A stretch of 33,604 nt of DNA from Paludibacter sp. (GCA_020049335.1 JAIFKX010000283.1:1-33604); one strand, 5' to 3'; counted from the stretch's first letter, positions 16,357-26,182 are shown. Translations and numbers: made by a program. The notes: a model not told the origin generated them from the letters alone.

Positions 16357-16364
16357 CAAAATTA
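16357..16364 (-). promoter_or_regulatory. Probable -7 box of the MFS-rokA operon
   Basis: The minus strand reads TAATTTTG, an exact TAnnTTTG match. It gives a leader of about 65 bases to the ATG at 16284. No clear -33 box is seen. Confidence 0.42.
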
Positions 16365-16400
16365 GTGTTTTTTATGGCTGAATAAAGGTAAATCCTGTAT

Positions 16401-16459
16401 TAAAAAAATGTTTTACAACAGCTTTTAGTTCGAATTTTTCACGAACACCTTGTTGTAAA
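16401..16459 (-). terminator. Probable terminator of the DPP IV gene
   Basis: On the minus strand TTTACAACA pairs with TGTTGTAAA across a loop that itself contains the hairpin GTTCG...CGAAC. It is followed by ACA and a run of seven T. It begins a few bases after the peptidase stop codon. Confidence 0.55.
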
Positions 16460-16465
16460 GAACAA

Positions 16466-18637
16466 TTATAAATTTTTGAATAAAAATTCACTCATACGAG
16501 TATATAAATGACGACGGGTTTGTTTGCCCAAAATACTGTGATTTTTGTCGGTGTAAAGCTGCATTTCGAACTGTTTGTCGGCTTCTACTAATTTATCAAT
16601 ATATAATAGAGTATTTTGAACATGCACGTTATCATCGGCTGTGCCATGTACTATAAGCAGTTTCCCGTTTAATTTTGATACCATATTAATAGCCGAAGTT
16701 TGTGTGTAGCCATCGTAATTTTCCTGCGGACGATTCATAAAACGTTCGGTATAAGCTGTATTATACAATTTCCAATCGGTAACAGGTGCCACGGAAATTC
16801 CGGCTTTAAATATTTTTTCGCCAGTACTCATACTCCATAATGTCATAGAACCACCATAACTCCAGCCCCAAATTCCAATTCGGTCTTTGTCGATAAACGA
16901 TTGTTGAGCCAAATACTTGGCAGTTTCTACTTGGTCTTTTGTTTCTAAAATGCCTAATTTACCATAAGTACATTTGCGGAAATCGGCTCCACGAGCACCC
17001 GTACCACGCCCATCTACACACACTACCACATATCCTTTTGTAGCTAAATAATACTCCCAATCAATATCCCACTTGTCTAATACTTCTTGCGAGTTTGGTC
17101 CGCTATATTGCACCTGCAAAACAGGATATTTTTTATTAGCATCAAAATCGGTTGGTTTTATCATCCAGCCATTAAGTTGAATATTTTCGGAAGTTTTAAA
17201 AGTGAAAAATGTTTTTTTTGGTAAATTGAGTGCTTCGAATTCCGATTTTACAGATTCACTGTTTGCAATGCTGCGAATATTGGCGCCTGTATTCGAACGT
17301 AAAAAGAGCGAATTTGGCTGCGTGAGCGACGAAGTATTATCAGTAAATAAAGTAAAAGTATTATTAAAAGAAGCTATGTGATTGCCTTTTCCATCAGTTA
17401 AACGCATTTTTTTTCCTTTCAAATCTATCGAAAAAATATCGAGCTGAAGCGGCGAAACCTCCGCAGACTGATAATAAATCACTTTTTTTGCCTCATCGTA
17501 ACCGTAAAAATCAGTTACATCCCAATTGCCTTTGGTCAATTGTTTTACAAGCTGACCTGTAATTCGGTATTGATAAATATGACGATAACCATCGCGCTCG
17601 CTTACATTATAAAAGTATTGATTATCAGTACTAAATTGCAAGAAATCAATATTCCCGTAATCCACAAAACGTTTATCTTCTTCGCGCAATATCAATTTGC
17701 TAACAGTCGAACGAGGGTCGGCCATAAGCATATCGAGCCTATTCTGACTTCGATTCAGTTTAAAAATAATCAATTGCTCGGGGGAGTTTGCCCATTTGAG
17801 GCGTGGCACATAAAAATCTTCGTCCTCCTTTGAAATTTTCATTACGCGGGTTATTTTGTTAAAATCGTCGTACACACAAACTTGCACTTTCGAATTGTTT
17901 TCGCCTGCTTTGGGATATTTGAATTTACTAAATCCTGGATACAGATTTAACTCATCGGCACTTTTCTCATTTTTAAATAATTGAAAAGAAAATTCTGGAA
18001 CATCTTTTTCAGTAAATTTTGTAAAAGCCAACAATTTACTATCAGGGCTCCAAGCAAAATGCCTTGTAGCTTCAAACTCTTCCTCGTAAACCCAATCGGG
18101 TGTGCCATTTATAATTTTGCCTTCTTCTCCATCTTTGGTAACTTGCAGTTCGGTTTTGAAATCGACTTTGTACAAGAAAAGGTTGTTTTTGCAGGCAAAA
18201 GCAATGTAGCGACTATCTGGCGAAAAAAGCGGTACTTCTTGTGGGCCATTCGCCGAAAGTGATTCTATTTCTTTGCGTTTTACATCATATATATAATAGT
18301 CGGCGGTAAACGTACGGCGGTAACGATATTTTACATTGGTATAAACAAGCATTTTTTGCTCACTTGGACTAAATTCGTAGCCGGTAATTTTTTTTATGGG
18401 ACATTTTTTAGCTTGAAAAACACTGAAAAGTGTATCCACGGTAGCGCCAGTTCGGTAATTGTATTTTACTACGGCATTGCCATTAACCAAAAGCGTATAA
18501 TGTTCGCCATCGTTCATGGAGCGGGGTGTTTCAAATTTTTTGGCTTTGTATTTACCATCGGTAATGTCGTATAATAAATTACCAAACATTATTGTAACTG
18601 TAAAAATACTTATGAATACTATACTTAATCGTTTCAT
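16466..18637 (-). CDS. Dipeptidyl peptidase IV (S9B prolyl oligopeptidase family)
   Basis: Serine exopeptidase that removes X-Pro dipeptides from peptide N-termini, probably in the periplasm. The 723-residue length fits. Residues 1-20 are a signal sequence or anchor without a sharp cleavage motif. The N-terminal beta-propeller (to about 480) contains DWVYEEEF (181-188), the double-Glu motif that holds the substrate amino terminus and separates DPP IV from other S9 enzymes. The C-terminal alpha/beta-hydrolase domain has the nucleophile in GWSYGG (Ser593), Asp668 in HGTADDNVH and His700 in DKNHS. All catalytic residues are intact. It is a single-gene unit, divergent from the YgiQ-type gene. DPP IV is common in peptide-using Bacteroidales. 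Confidence 0.94.
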   Translation of the reverse strand: MKRLSIVFISIFTVTIMFGNLLYDITDGKYKAKKFETPRSMNDGEHYTLLVNGNAVVKYNYRTGATVDTLFSVFQAKKCPIKKITGYEFSPSEQKMLVYTNVKYRYRRTFTADYYIYDVKRKEIESLSANGPQEVPLFSPDSRYIAFACKNNLFLYKVDFKTELQVTKDGEEGKIINGTPDWVYEEEFEATRHFAWSPDSKLLAFTKFTEKDVPEFSFQLFKNEKSADELNLYPGFSKFKYPKAGENNSKVQVCVYDDFNKITRVMKISKEDEDFYVPRLKWANSPEQLIIFKLNRSQNRLDMLMADPRSTVSKLILREEDKRFVDYGNIDFLQFSTDNQYFYNVSERDGYRHIYQYRITGQLVKQLTKGNWDVTDFYGYDEAKKVIYYQSAEVSPLQLDIFSIDLKGKKMRLTDGKGNHIASFNNTFTLFTDNTSSLTQPNSLFLRSNTGANIRSIANSESVKSEFEALNLPKKTFFTFKTSENIQLNGWMIKPTDFDANKKYPVLQVQYSGPNSQEVLDKWDIDWEYYLATKGYVVVCVDGRGTGARGADFRKCTYGKLGILETKDQVETAKYLAQQSFIDKDRIGIWGWSYGGSMTLWSMSTGEKIFKAGISVAPVTDWKLYNTAYTERFMNRPQENYDGYTQTSAINMVSKLNGKLLIVHGTADDNVHVQNTLLYIDKLVEADKQFEMQLYTDKNHSILGKQTRRHLYTRMSEFLFKNL

Positions 18638-18689
18638 TATATTTGTATTATTTTTTTTATGTATATTCGAAAAATACTCAATTTCCTCA

Positions 18690-18697
18690 CAAAAATA
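18690..18697 (-). promoter_or_regulatory. Possible -7 box of the DPP IV gene
   Basis: The minus strand reads TATTTTTG, an exact TAnnTTTG match about 53 bases before the DPP IV start. The -33 position is not convincing. Confidence 0.38.
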
Positions 18698-18796
18698 AAA
18701 TAAAAAGTGCTTTGAATACTTTTAGAGCTCAAAAGTTTTTAATCACTTAACATTTTTCTGTTTAATAACGCTTATTTACAAGAACTTATTTGATAT

Positions 18797-18804
18797 TATC
18801 TTTG
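18797..18804 (+). promoter_or_regulatory. Possible -7 box of the YgiQ-type gene
   Basis: TATCTTTG matches TAnnTTTG exactly. A weak TTTA lies 18 bases upstream in the -33 position. Confidence 0.42.
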
Positions 18805-18952
18805 TTAAAGTATTCGAAACAACCAATTTTACTAAAAATATAACCACAAAAGGGCAGAAAAGAATCAATAGTTTATTCATTATTTTTTTTATATATTGAT
18901 AAATTTAATTCCTTTTGTTTTCTTTTGTGGTTAAAAAACAAAGTGTAATCTC

Positions 18953-20776
18953 ATGCTAAATAAAACATATCAACTCACCGATTTTTTACCAACTACCAAA
19001 AAAGAACTCGAACTGCGCAATTGGGACGAAGTAGATGTGGTCTTTTTTACTGGCGACGCCTACATCGATCATCCCGCTTTTGGAGCGGCTGTTATTGGTC
19101 GAATTCTCGAAGCCGAAGGACTTCGTGTAGCTATTGTTCCTCAACCAAACTGGCGTGACGATTTACGCGATTTTAAGAAAATGGGACGTCCGCGTTTATT
19201 TTTTGCCGTTTCGGGCGGAAATATGGACTCGATGGTGAATCATTATACGGCCAACAAACGCCTGCGTTCGGACGATGCGTATTCGCCTGATGGTAAGCCA
19301 AATATGCGACCCGATTACGCTACCATTACGTATTGCAATATAATTAGAAAGCTGTATCCTGAAGTACCCATTGTAATAGGTGGAATTGAAGCCTCACTTC
19401 GAAGGTTTACGCACTACGATTATTGGTCGGATAAGCTAATGCCCAGTATTTTGGTTGATTCGAAAGCGGATATTTTAATTTACGGTAATGGCGAAAAGCC
19501 AATTCGCGAACTGGTTGCCCGTGTAAAAAATGGCGAAAGTATCAAGGAACTGACGGATATTCCGCAAACTTCTTTTTTGGCAAAAGTAATTCCTGCTTCC
19601 AAATTCAGTGATAAAACGCTTGTTCCTCACGAAACATGTTTAGTAGACAAAAAACTCTATGCTTCTAATTTTAAGCATATTGAGATAGAAAGTAATCGTA
19701 TTGAAGCCGACCGTTTACTGCAAAAAACGGGTAATCGTTGGGTAGTAGTTAATCCGCCTTATGAGCCGCTTTCGGAGGCGGAGTTGGATTTTTCTTTCGA
19801 CTTGCCTTACACGCGTTTGCCACATCCAAAATACAAAGGTAAAACCATTCCTGCATTCGAAATGATAAAGTTTTCGGTGAATTTGCATCGGGGCTGTTTT
19901 GGTGGTTGTGCATTCTGCACCATTTCGGCACATCAAGGTAAGCACATTGTGTCGCGCTCCAAAGAATCGATTTTAAATGAGGTGAAAAAAGTAACCGAAA
20001 TGCCCGATTTTAAAGGCTATATAAGCGATTTGGGTGGACCGTCGGCTAATATGTATGGGCTAAAAGGCATTGATATGGACATTTGCCGAAAATGCAAAAA
20101 ACCTTCGTGCATACATCCCAAAGTTTGTTTTAATTTGGACACAAACCATAGCAGACTGCTTGATATTTACCGTTCGGTAGATAAAATGCCGGGCATCAAA
20201 AAATCGTTTGTTGGGAGCGGAGTGAGGTACGATTTATTATTGAGCGATACAAAGAGCGAAGAAGCAAATAAAAGCCATGCGGAATATATTAAAGAGCTGA
20301 TTAGCAAACATGTATCAGGCCGTTTGAAAATCGCTCCCGAGCATACTTCCGATAAAGTATTGTACACAATGCGTAAACCAGCATTTGAGTATTTTGCAAA
20401 ATTTAAAGAACAATTCGAACGTATTAACCGTGAAGCTGGACTCAATCAGCAGCTTATTCCTTACTTTATTTCGAGCCATCCGGGTTGTAAAAACGAAGAT
20501 ATGGCCGATTTGGCGGTTTTAACCAAGAAAATGGATTTTAAATTAGAACAAGTTCAGGATTTTACGCCAACTCCTATGACTTTGGCTACCGAAATTTACT
20601 ATTCGGGTTATCATCCTTATACTTTAGAACCGATGTATACAGCCAAAAGTAAAAACGAAAAACTCGAACAGCGTAAATTCTTTTTCTGGTATAAGCCCGA
20701 ATATAAAGGTTCTATTATCAGAGACTTACAAAAAATGAAACGTGCCGACTTGCAAAGTAAACTATTTGGAAGATAG
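18953..20776 (+). CDS. YgiQ-family (UPF0313) radical SAM protein
   Basis: Radical S-adenosylmethionine protein of unassigned reaction. The 607-residue protein has an N-terminal YgiQ domain (about 10-290) with VFFTGDAYIDHPAFG and VIGGIEASLRR. The [4Fe-4S] site CFGGCAFC follows in RGCFGGCAFCTISAHQGK (Cys315, Cys319, Cys322). A second small cysteine group, CRKCKKPSCIHPKVC, lies at about 385-399 and may bind another metal or cluster. Further family motifs are RLKIAPEHTSD, ISSHPGC and QDFTPTPMTLATEIYYSG. It stands alone between its own promoter and the metal-efflux genes, so context gives no hint of substrate. Confidence 0.93.
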   Translation: MLNKTYQLTDFLPTTKKELELRNWDEVDVVFFTGDAYIDHPAFGAAVIGRILEAEGLRVAIVPQPNWRDDLRDFKKMGRPRLFFAVSGGNMDSMVNHYTANKRLRSDDAYSPDGKPNMRPDYATITYCNIIRKLYPEVPIVIGGIEASLRRFTHYDYWSDKLMPSILVDSKADILIYGNGEKPIRELVARVKNGESIKELTDIPQTSFLAKVIPASKFSDKTLVPHETCLVDKKLYASNFKHIEIESNRIEADRLLQKTGNRWVVVNPPYEPLSEAELDFSFDLPYTRLPHPKYKGKTIPAFEMIKFSVNLHRGCFGGCAFCTISAHQGKHIVSRSKESILNEVKKVTEMPDFKGYISDLGGPSANMYGLKGIDMDICRKCKKPSCIHPKVCFNLDTNHSRLLDIYRSVDKMPGIKKSFVGSGVRYDLLLSDTKSEEANKSHAEYIKELISKHVSGRLKIAPEHTSDKVLYTMRKPAFEYFAKFKEQFERINREAGLNQQLIPYFISSHPGCKNEDMADLAVLTKKMDFKLEQVQDFTPTPMTLATEIYYSGYHPYTLEPMYTAKSKNEKLEQRKFFFWYKPEYKGSIIRDLQKMKRADLQSKLFGR

Positions 20777-20837
20777 AGATTTTATTAAACAATATTGAAA
20801 GTTTATTTGTAAATCAAGATTATTAAAATATAATTCG

Positions 20838-20845
20838 TAGTTTTG
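20838..20845 (+). promoter_or_regulatory. Probable -7 box of the metal-efflux operon
   Basis: TAGTTTTG matches TAnnTTTG exactly and leaves a leader of roughly 15 bases to the ATG at 20866. A TTTG at 20806-20809 is too far upstream (28-base spacer) for a standard -33. Confidence 0.42.
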
Positions 20846-20865
20846 TACATTAAAATTGTGCCACT

Positions 20866-23800
20866 ATGCTCGAAAAAATAATAAATTTTAGTATCAACAA
20901 TAAGTTGATAATCATACTGTTTACCTTAACTATTGCTGCTTTTGGTCTTTTTGCTGTTTTTCATATTCCGGTGGGAGCTGTGCCCGATATTACTAATAAT
21001 CAGGTACAAGTAATTACCACTTCGGGAAACCTTTCTACGCAAGAAATAGAGCAATATATAACTGCACCTGTAGAAATGGAGATGGCCAATTTGCCAGGTG
21101 TGAAGGAAATTCGTTCCGTTTCGAAATTTGGTATATCGCTCATTACCATTGTATTCGACGAAAAATTAGGCGCTTACTTACCCCGTCAACTCATTTCAGA
21201 AAAAATTAAAAGTGCATCGGCTAAAATACCTGAAGGATTTGGAGTGCCCGAAATGGGACCTATTACCACCGGATTGGGCGAAATATATCAATACACTTTG
21301 GATGTTGAAAAGAACTTCGAAAATAGATATACAGCTACCGATTTACGAACCATTCAGGATTGGGTTGTTAAGCGTCGATTGTCGGGTATTACTGGCGTAG
21401 TCGAAATAAATAGCTGGGGTGGCTACCTCAAACAATACGAAGTCGCAATTGACCCCGCACAACTCACTGCATTAAATATCACATTGGTAGAGGTTTACAA
21501 TGCTTTGGTTGGTAATAATAGTATTTCGGGTGGTGCTTACATCGAAAAAACAAACCAAAGCTACTTTATTCGAGGCGACGGTCAAGTGAAATCGGTCGAA
21601 GATATTGAGCAAATTGTGGTTAAAAATGTAAATTCAACTCCTATACTTGTCAAAAATATTGCTTCCGTAAAGTTTGGACATGCCAATAGATATGGCGCTA
21701 TTACTACCAATGGCAAAGGCGAAACCATACTTGGACAAGTAATGATGCTCAAAGGTGCAAATTCAAAAACGGTTATAAATGATGTGAAAGCGCGTGTGGA
21801 CGAAATACGCGCGAATTTACCCGAAGGTATAAGCATCAATCCTATTGTAGACCGCAGCGAATTGGTGGCTAAAACCACATTTACAGTAGCCGAAAATCTT
21901 ATTTTAGGTGCTATAATAGTAATGCTAACTGTATTGCTCTTAATTGGGAATATGCGTTCGGCACTTGTTATTACTTCTATGATTCCGTTGGTATTGCTTT
22001 TTACAATATCCATGATGTATATTTTTGGAGTAGATGCTAATTTAATGAGTTTGGGTGCGCTCGACTTTGGAATTATTATCGACGGAGCTGTTATTATTGT
22101 GGAATATATTGCGCTCAAAATAGTGCTAAACAAACACAAAATAGATGCCATTGAGGGCGACGAACGCGATGCATTGATGGATAAGCTATCGTTAGAGGGA
22201 GCTTCGAAAATGATGAAATCAGCTATTTTTGGTCAAATTATTATTTTGATTGTTTTTATTCCTATTCTTTCGCTCTCGGGCGTGGAGGGCAAAATGTTTA
22301 AACCCATGGCTTTGTCGTTTTGTTTTGCCATTATTGGTGCTATGATAATTGGTTTGACTTGGCTTCCTGTTGCTTCTTCGTTATTTTTAAAACCTTCCAA
22401 ATCAAATAAAAAAAATATATCAGATTGGTTTATGAATTTGGCTCATAAATCGTATTTGCCAGTTATAGAATGGTCGTGTAAACATAAAAAAATGGTACTC
22501 GGTGCAGCAGTTGTATCGTTGATTTTTACTGGTTTTTTGTTTACACAAATAGGAGGGGAGTTTGTACCAACGCTCGACGAAGGCGATTTTGTGATTCAGC
22601 CAGTGCTCAAAACAGGAACTTCGCTTTCCAAAACAATTGAGACAACCACCCGAATGGAACAGATACTTGTAAGTAAGTTTTCGGAAGTGGATAAAGTAGT
22701 AAGCCGCATTGGTGCTGCCGAAGTACCTACCGACCCCATGTCGATGGAAGAGATTGATATGATTATAAAACTTAAACCAAGAAGCGAATGGGTAAATGCC
22801 TCAAATAAAGAGGAGTTGGCTGATAATTTTAAAGCGGCACTTTCAATTATTCCAGGTGTTGAATATGAATTTACGCAACCTATCGAAATGCGTTTCAATG
22901 AACTTATTACGGGCGTACGATCTGATATTGCCATTAAAATTTTTGGCGACGATCTCGAATATATTGACAAAAAAGCAAACGAAATAAAAAATCTGATTAC
23001 AGATATTCCGGGGGCGAGTGATGTAATTTTAGAAAAAACGTCGGGTCTACCTCAGGTTAAAATTGATTACAATCGCTCCAAAATTGCTTATTATGGAGTT
23101 GATATTCGTACCCTAAATACTTACTTGGCAACTGCTTTTGGAGGCGAAGCAGCTGGAGTTGTTTTCGAAGGCGAAAAGCGTTTCGATTTGGTGGTGCGCT
23201 TCGACAAACAAAACCGAACTGATATAGGCGATATTCGTCAACTTAAAGTGCCGCTTCCTAATGGGCAGCTAATTCCGATATCCGAACTTGCTGCTATCGA
23301 ATACGCCGAAGGGCCTGCTAAAATATCGCGCGAAAATACCCGTCGGCGTGTGGTGGTAAGTGTCAATGTGCGCAATCGCGACCTGCAATCAGTTGTAAAG
23401 GATATTCAGGCTAAGGTTGACAAAAATATCACTTTGAAACCTGGAACGTATATTACTTACGGTGGACAATTCGAAAATCTTCAAAATGCCACTAACCGTT
23501 TGATGATTGCAGTTCCAGTTGCGCTCTTATTAATATTTATTTTCTTGCATTTTGCTTTTAAATCGTTCAAAGATGCCATTATGATTTTTACGGCTATTCC
23601 GTTGGCTACGGTGGGCGGTGTTTTCTTGCTTTGGGTGCGCGGAATGCCTTTCAGCGTGTCGGCTGGTGTTGGCTTTATCGCTTTGTTCGGTATTGCAGTG
23701 CTTAATGGCATTGTACTGATAGAACATCTCAAAGAATTAAAACATTCTGGAACATTTACCATGCGGGAATTAATAATTCAAGGTACCATTAACCGTTTGC

Positions 23801-24036
23801 GTCCTGTTATGCTTACTGCTGGTGCTGCAGCTATGGGATTTTTACCTATGGCTATTTCGAGTGGAGCTGGAGCCGAAGTGCAACGCCCATTAGCTACCGT
23901 TGTTATTGGTGGTTTAGTTACGTCTACTATGCTCACTATGATTGCACTACCAATTATGTTCGAAATATTTTACAACATACGAAGCATCAAATTTTTTTCA
24001 TTTAAAATAAAATCAAAACATTATTTTTCAAAATAA
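20866..24036 (+). CDS. CzcA-type heavy-metal efflux RND pump
   Basis: Proton-driven inner-membrane pump exporting metal ions through a tripartite envelope complex. The 1056-residue protein has the RND layout: a first membrane helix at 11-33, two large periplasmic loops and 12 helices. TM4 reads LDFGIIIDGAVIIVEY (about 399-414), the acidic signature of the divalent-cation (Zn/Co/Cd/Ni) branch rather than the Cu/Ag-type CusA pattern. GEFVPTLDEGDFV opens the second loop, and FGIAVLNGIVLIEHLKELKH and MTAGAAAMGF-like text mark the C-terminal half. It ends at the normal CzcA length, so it lacks the C-terminal TolC fusion some Bacteroidota homologues carry. The adaptor gene follows after 8 bases. 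Metal specificity is inferred only from TM4. Confidence 0.92.
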   Translation: MLEKIINFSINNKLIIILFTLTIAAFGLFAVFHIPVGAVPDITNNQVQVITTSGNLSTQEIEQYITAPVEMEMANLPGVKEIRSVSKFGISLITIVFDEKLGAYLPRQLISEKIKSASAKIPEGFGVPEMGPITTGLGEIYQYTLDVEKNFENRYTATDLRTIQDWVVKRRLSGITGVVEINSWGGYLKQYEVAIDPAQLTALNITLVEVYNALVGNNSISGGAYIEKTNQSYFIRGDGQVKSVEDIEQIVVKNVNSTPILVKNIASVKFGHANRYGAITTNGKGETILGQVMMLKGANSKTVINDVKARVDEIRANLPEGISINPIVDRSELVAKTTFTVAENLILGAIIVMLTVLLLIGNMRSALVITSMIPLVLLFTISMMYIFGVDANLMSLGALDFGIIIDGAVIIVEYIALKIVLNKHKIDAIEGDERDALMDKLSLEGASKMMKSAIFGQIIILIVFIPILSLSGVEGKMFKPMALSFCFAIIGAMIIGLTWLPVASSLFLKPSKSNKKNISDWFMNLAHKSYLPVIEWSCKHKKMVLGAAVVSLIFTGFLFTQIGGEFVPTLDEGDFVIQPVLKTGTSLSKTIETTTRMEQILVSKFSEVDKVVSRIGAAEVPTDPMSMEEIDMIIKLKPRSEWVNASNKEELADNFKAALSIIPGVEYEFTQPIEMRFNELITGVRSDIAIKIFGDDLEYIDKKANEIKNLITDIPGASDVILEKTSGLPQVKIDYNRSKIAYYGVDIRTLNTYLATAFGGEAAGVVFEGEKRFDLVVRFDKQNRTDIGDIRQLKVPLPNGQLIPISELAAIEYAEGPAKISRENTRRRVVVSVNVRNRDLQSVVKDIQAKVDKNITLKPGTYITYGGQFENLQNATNRLMIAVPVALLLIFIFLHFAFKSFKDAIMIFTAIPLATVGGVFLLWVRGMPFSVSAGVGFIALFGIAVLNGIVLIEHLKELKHSGTFTMRELIIQGTINRLRPVMLTAGAAAMGFLPMAISSGAGAEVQRPLATVVIGGLVTSTMLTMIALPIMFEIFYNIRSIKFFSFKIKSKHYFSK

Positions 24037-24044
24037 ATAAACTC

Positions 24045-25154
24045 ATGAAACGAATTTTATATTTTGCATTTATCACTACTGTGGTCTTTTTTGTAACTTC
24101 ATGTACCAAAAAAGATGCACCGCAAGCGTCGGAGAATGATTATATTGAAATAACCACCGAACAATTTGATGCTGAAGGCATGCAACTGAGCGAGATTGAA
24201 ACTAAATCGTTCGAAGATATTGTAAAATGTAGCGGGACTATCGTGCCCAAACCCAATGGTATGGCTACTGTTACGGCGCCAATAGCTGGAGTAATCTCTA
24301 AAGTTAATTGTGTAAATGGCGAATTTATACAAAAAAATCAAGCTATATTAGAAATATCTGGTTCGGAAGTAATTGATATACAACGCGATTATGCCGAAGC
24401 TTCAGCTCATTACAAACGTTCTAAAAGCGAATACCTGCGTTTAAAATCTCTTTTTGCCGAAAAAATTATTTCTGAAAAAGAATTTATTGTGACAGAAAGT
24501 GACTTTAAAAGCGCCGAAGCCAAGTACATTAGCCTAAAACTAAAATTAGTTGCAGCTGGTTTTTCGCTTCAAGCTATCGAAAATGGTGAATTTAGTGCTT
24601 CTTATACACTTAAATCGCCCATAAGTGGTTATATTTCAGGATTAAAAGCGAATATGGGTACTTTTATAAATCAGCAATCGGTAGGAGTCGAGATTGCCGA
24701 TCCTTCGCAGTATCAAATCGAATTAGCTGTTTTTGCTACTGATATTGCAAAGCTTGAAAAAGGTCAAGCAGTTCGGTTTCGCTCAGCGGGTTCTGCAACC
24801 GACCTATTGGCTGTGCTTACATCGGTCGGTGTAGTTGTCGATACTGACTCAAAGTCAATTCATTGCTATGCATCCCCCAAAGCCTCATCTATTTCTAAAC
24901 CCATAGCAAACAATGCTGTTTCGGCTGAAATTATAGCACAATCAGAACCTGTTTTGGCAGTGCCAACGGAGGCTATTATAAAGTCCGAAAGCTCTAATTT
25001 TGTACTCGTTTTACACAAAAAGGATGGAACTATCTTTTCATTTAATAAAGTGTTGGTCGAAATTGGCCGTCAGCAAAATGGCTACACCGAACTGATAGGA
25101 GCTAAACTCAATGGACAAATTATTAGCAAAGGGATTTATAATATCGTTTTGTAA
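24045..25154 (+). CDS. RND periplasmic adaptor lipoprotein (CzcB/CusB-like)
   Basis: Membrane-fusion subunit that couples the pump upstream to an outer-membrane channel. The 369-residue protein has a lipoprotein signal with lipobox VTSC (lipidated Cys20). The first lipoyl half is VTAPIAGVISKVNCVNGEFI, followed by a short coiled-coil hairpin (about 110-180, with LKSLFAEKIISEKEF). The second lipoyl half is LKSPISGYISGLKANMGTFI, with beta-barrel and membrane-proximal domains after it. It starts 8 bases behind the pump gene and the operon ends in a strong terminator. No outer-membrane factor gene is present, so the channel must be borrowed from elsewhere. Confidence 0.92.
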   Translation: MKRILYFAFITTVVFFVTSCTKKDAPQASENDYIEITTEQFDAEGMQLSEIETKSFEDIVKCSGTIVPKPNGMATVTAPIAGVISKVNCVNGEFIQKNQAILEISGSEVIDIQRDYAEASAHYKRSKSEYLRLKSLFAEKIISEKEFIVTESDFKSAEAKYISLKLKLVAAGFSLQAIENGEFSASYTLKSPISGYISGLKANMGTFINQQSVGVEIADPSQYQIELAVFATDIAKLEKGQAVRFRSAGSATDLLAVLTSVGVVVDTDSKSIHCYASPKASSISKPIANNAVSAEIIAQSEPVLAVPTEAIIKSESSNFVLVLHKKDGTIFSFNKVLVEIGRQQNGYTELIGAKLNGQIISKGIYNIVL

Positions 25155-25185
25155 AAAAAAATATCACTTCAATTTCTGTCATTAA

Positions 25186-25225
25186 AAAAAGCCCGAAATA
25201 ACAAAAATTGTTATCTCGGGCTTTT
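25186..25225. terminator. Bidirectional terminator between metal-efflux operon and trxB
   Basis: AAAAAGCCCGA-A-ATAACA, loop, TGTTAT-C-TCGGGCTTTT: a long GC-rich stem with one mismatch, with A and T tracts on its sides. It serves the convergent transcripts. Confidence 0.9.
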
Positions 25226-25240
25226 AAAATGTCGATTTTT

Positions 25241-26182
25241 TTAAATTCCTTTTTCGCTAAGGTATCTTTCGGCATCTATGGCCGCCATACAGCCACTTCC
25301 GGCAGCGGTAATTGCTTGACGGTAATGTGGGTCGGCAACGTCGCCCGAAGCAAATACGCCAGGAATATTTGTGCGCGTAGAGCCACCAAAAGTTTTGATA
25401 TAACCCACTTCGTCGGTTTCAATCCAAGGTTTGAACACATCAGAATTTGGTTTGTGTCCAATTGCCAAGAAAAAGCCATCAATTTTGATGTGCACTTGTT
25501 CTTCGTCGGCTTCCCCTTTGCGTTTAACCAAATTTGCCCCTTCCACCACTTTTTCGCCTGTTAGTCCTAAAGTTTCGTGTTCGAAAAGCACTTCAATTTT
25601 TGGGTTGGACAATACGCGTTCCTGCATAATTTTGGACGCACGAAGGAACGATTTGCGTACAATCAAAAATACTTTATCAGCTAATGCCGAAAGATAAGTT
25701 GCTTCTTCGCAAGCCGTATCACCACCACCAACTACCGCTACAATGCGTTTACGATAGAAAAATCCATCGCAGGTAGCACATGCCGAAACGCCCGAACCAG
25801 CGTATTTTGTTTCGTCGGGCAAACCAAGGTATTTTGCTGTGGCTCCAGTTGAAATAATGAGTGTTTCAGCTTCAATTACTTTTTCGCCATCCACGGTTAC
25901 TTTGTAGGGAGCTTCCGAAAGGTCGGTAGCCGTTACATAGCCAAAACGTATGTCGGCACCAAAACGCTCTGCTTGATTTTTTAATTCTTCCATCATTTCC
26001 GGTCCTGTAATTCCATTCGGATAACCTGGAAAATTTTCAACCTCGTTGGTGGTTGTAAGTTGGCCTCCAGGTTGCATTCCTTCGTACAAAACAGGAGATA
26101 AGTTGGCGCGTGAGGCATAAATGGCGGCTGTGTAGCCTGCTGGTCCTGAACCTATTATCAGGCAACGTACTTTTTCTGTCAT
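25241..26182 (-). CDS. trxB: Thioredoxin reductase
   Basis: FAD enzyme moving electrons from NADPH to thioredoxin in the cytoplasm. The 313-residue length is standard for the low-molecular-weight class. It has FAD-binding GSGPAGYTAAIYASRA (11-26), the redox disulfide CATC (Cys135-Cys138), NADPH-binding VVGGGDTACEEA (about 151-162), and the C-terminal FAD motif VFASGDV followed by QAITAAGSGCMAA. Its ATG overlaps the stop codon of the upstream LolA-like gene by one base (TAATG), so translation is probably coupled. The order ftsK-lolA-trxB recurs in Bacteroidales. Confidence 0.97.
   Translation of the reverse strand: MTEKVRCLIIGSGPAGYTAAIYASRANLSPVLYEGMQPGGQLTTTNEVENFPGYPNGITGPEMMEELKNQAERFGADIRFGYVTATDLSEAPYKVTVDGEKVIEAETLIISTGATAKYLGLPDETKYAGSGVSACATCDGFFYRKRIVAVVGGGDTACEEATYLSALADKVFLIVRKSFLRASKIMQERVLSNPKIEVLFEHETLGLTGEKVVEGANLVKRKGEADEEQVHIKIDGFFLAIGHKPNSDVFKPWIETDEVGYIKTFGGSTRTNIPGVFASGDVADPHYRQAITAAGSGCMAAIDAERYLSEKGI

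Larger units (their letters stand above)
18638..18952. other. Divergent promoter region between DPP IV and YgiQ-type genes
   Basis: A 315-base A/T-rich gap without a gene. It has one -7 box for each direction (18690-18697 minus, 18797-18804 plus), leaving leaders of about 45 and 140 bases. No riboswitch-like structure was recognised. Confidence 0.55.

Noticed and set aside
16285-16359. N-terminal extension of the MFS transporter
   Set aside because: It is highly charged, unlike the family, and its ATG overlaps the -7 promoter box.
20866-24036. Cu/Ag efflux pump CusA
   Set aside because: TM4 has the acidic DFG...DGA pattern of divalent-cation pumps rather than the CusA pattern. I could not verify the methionine relay, so metal choice stays open.
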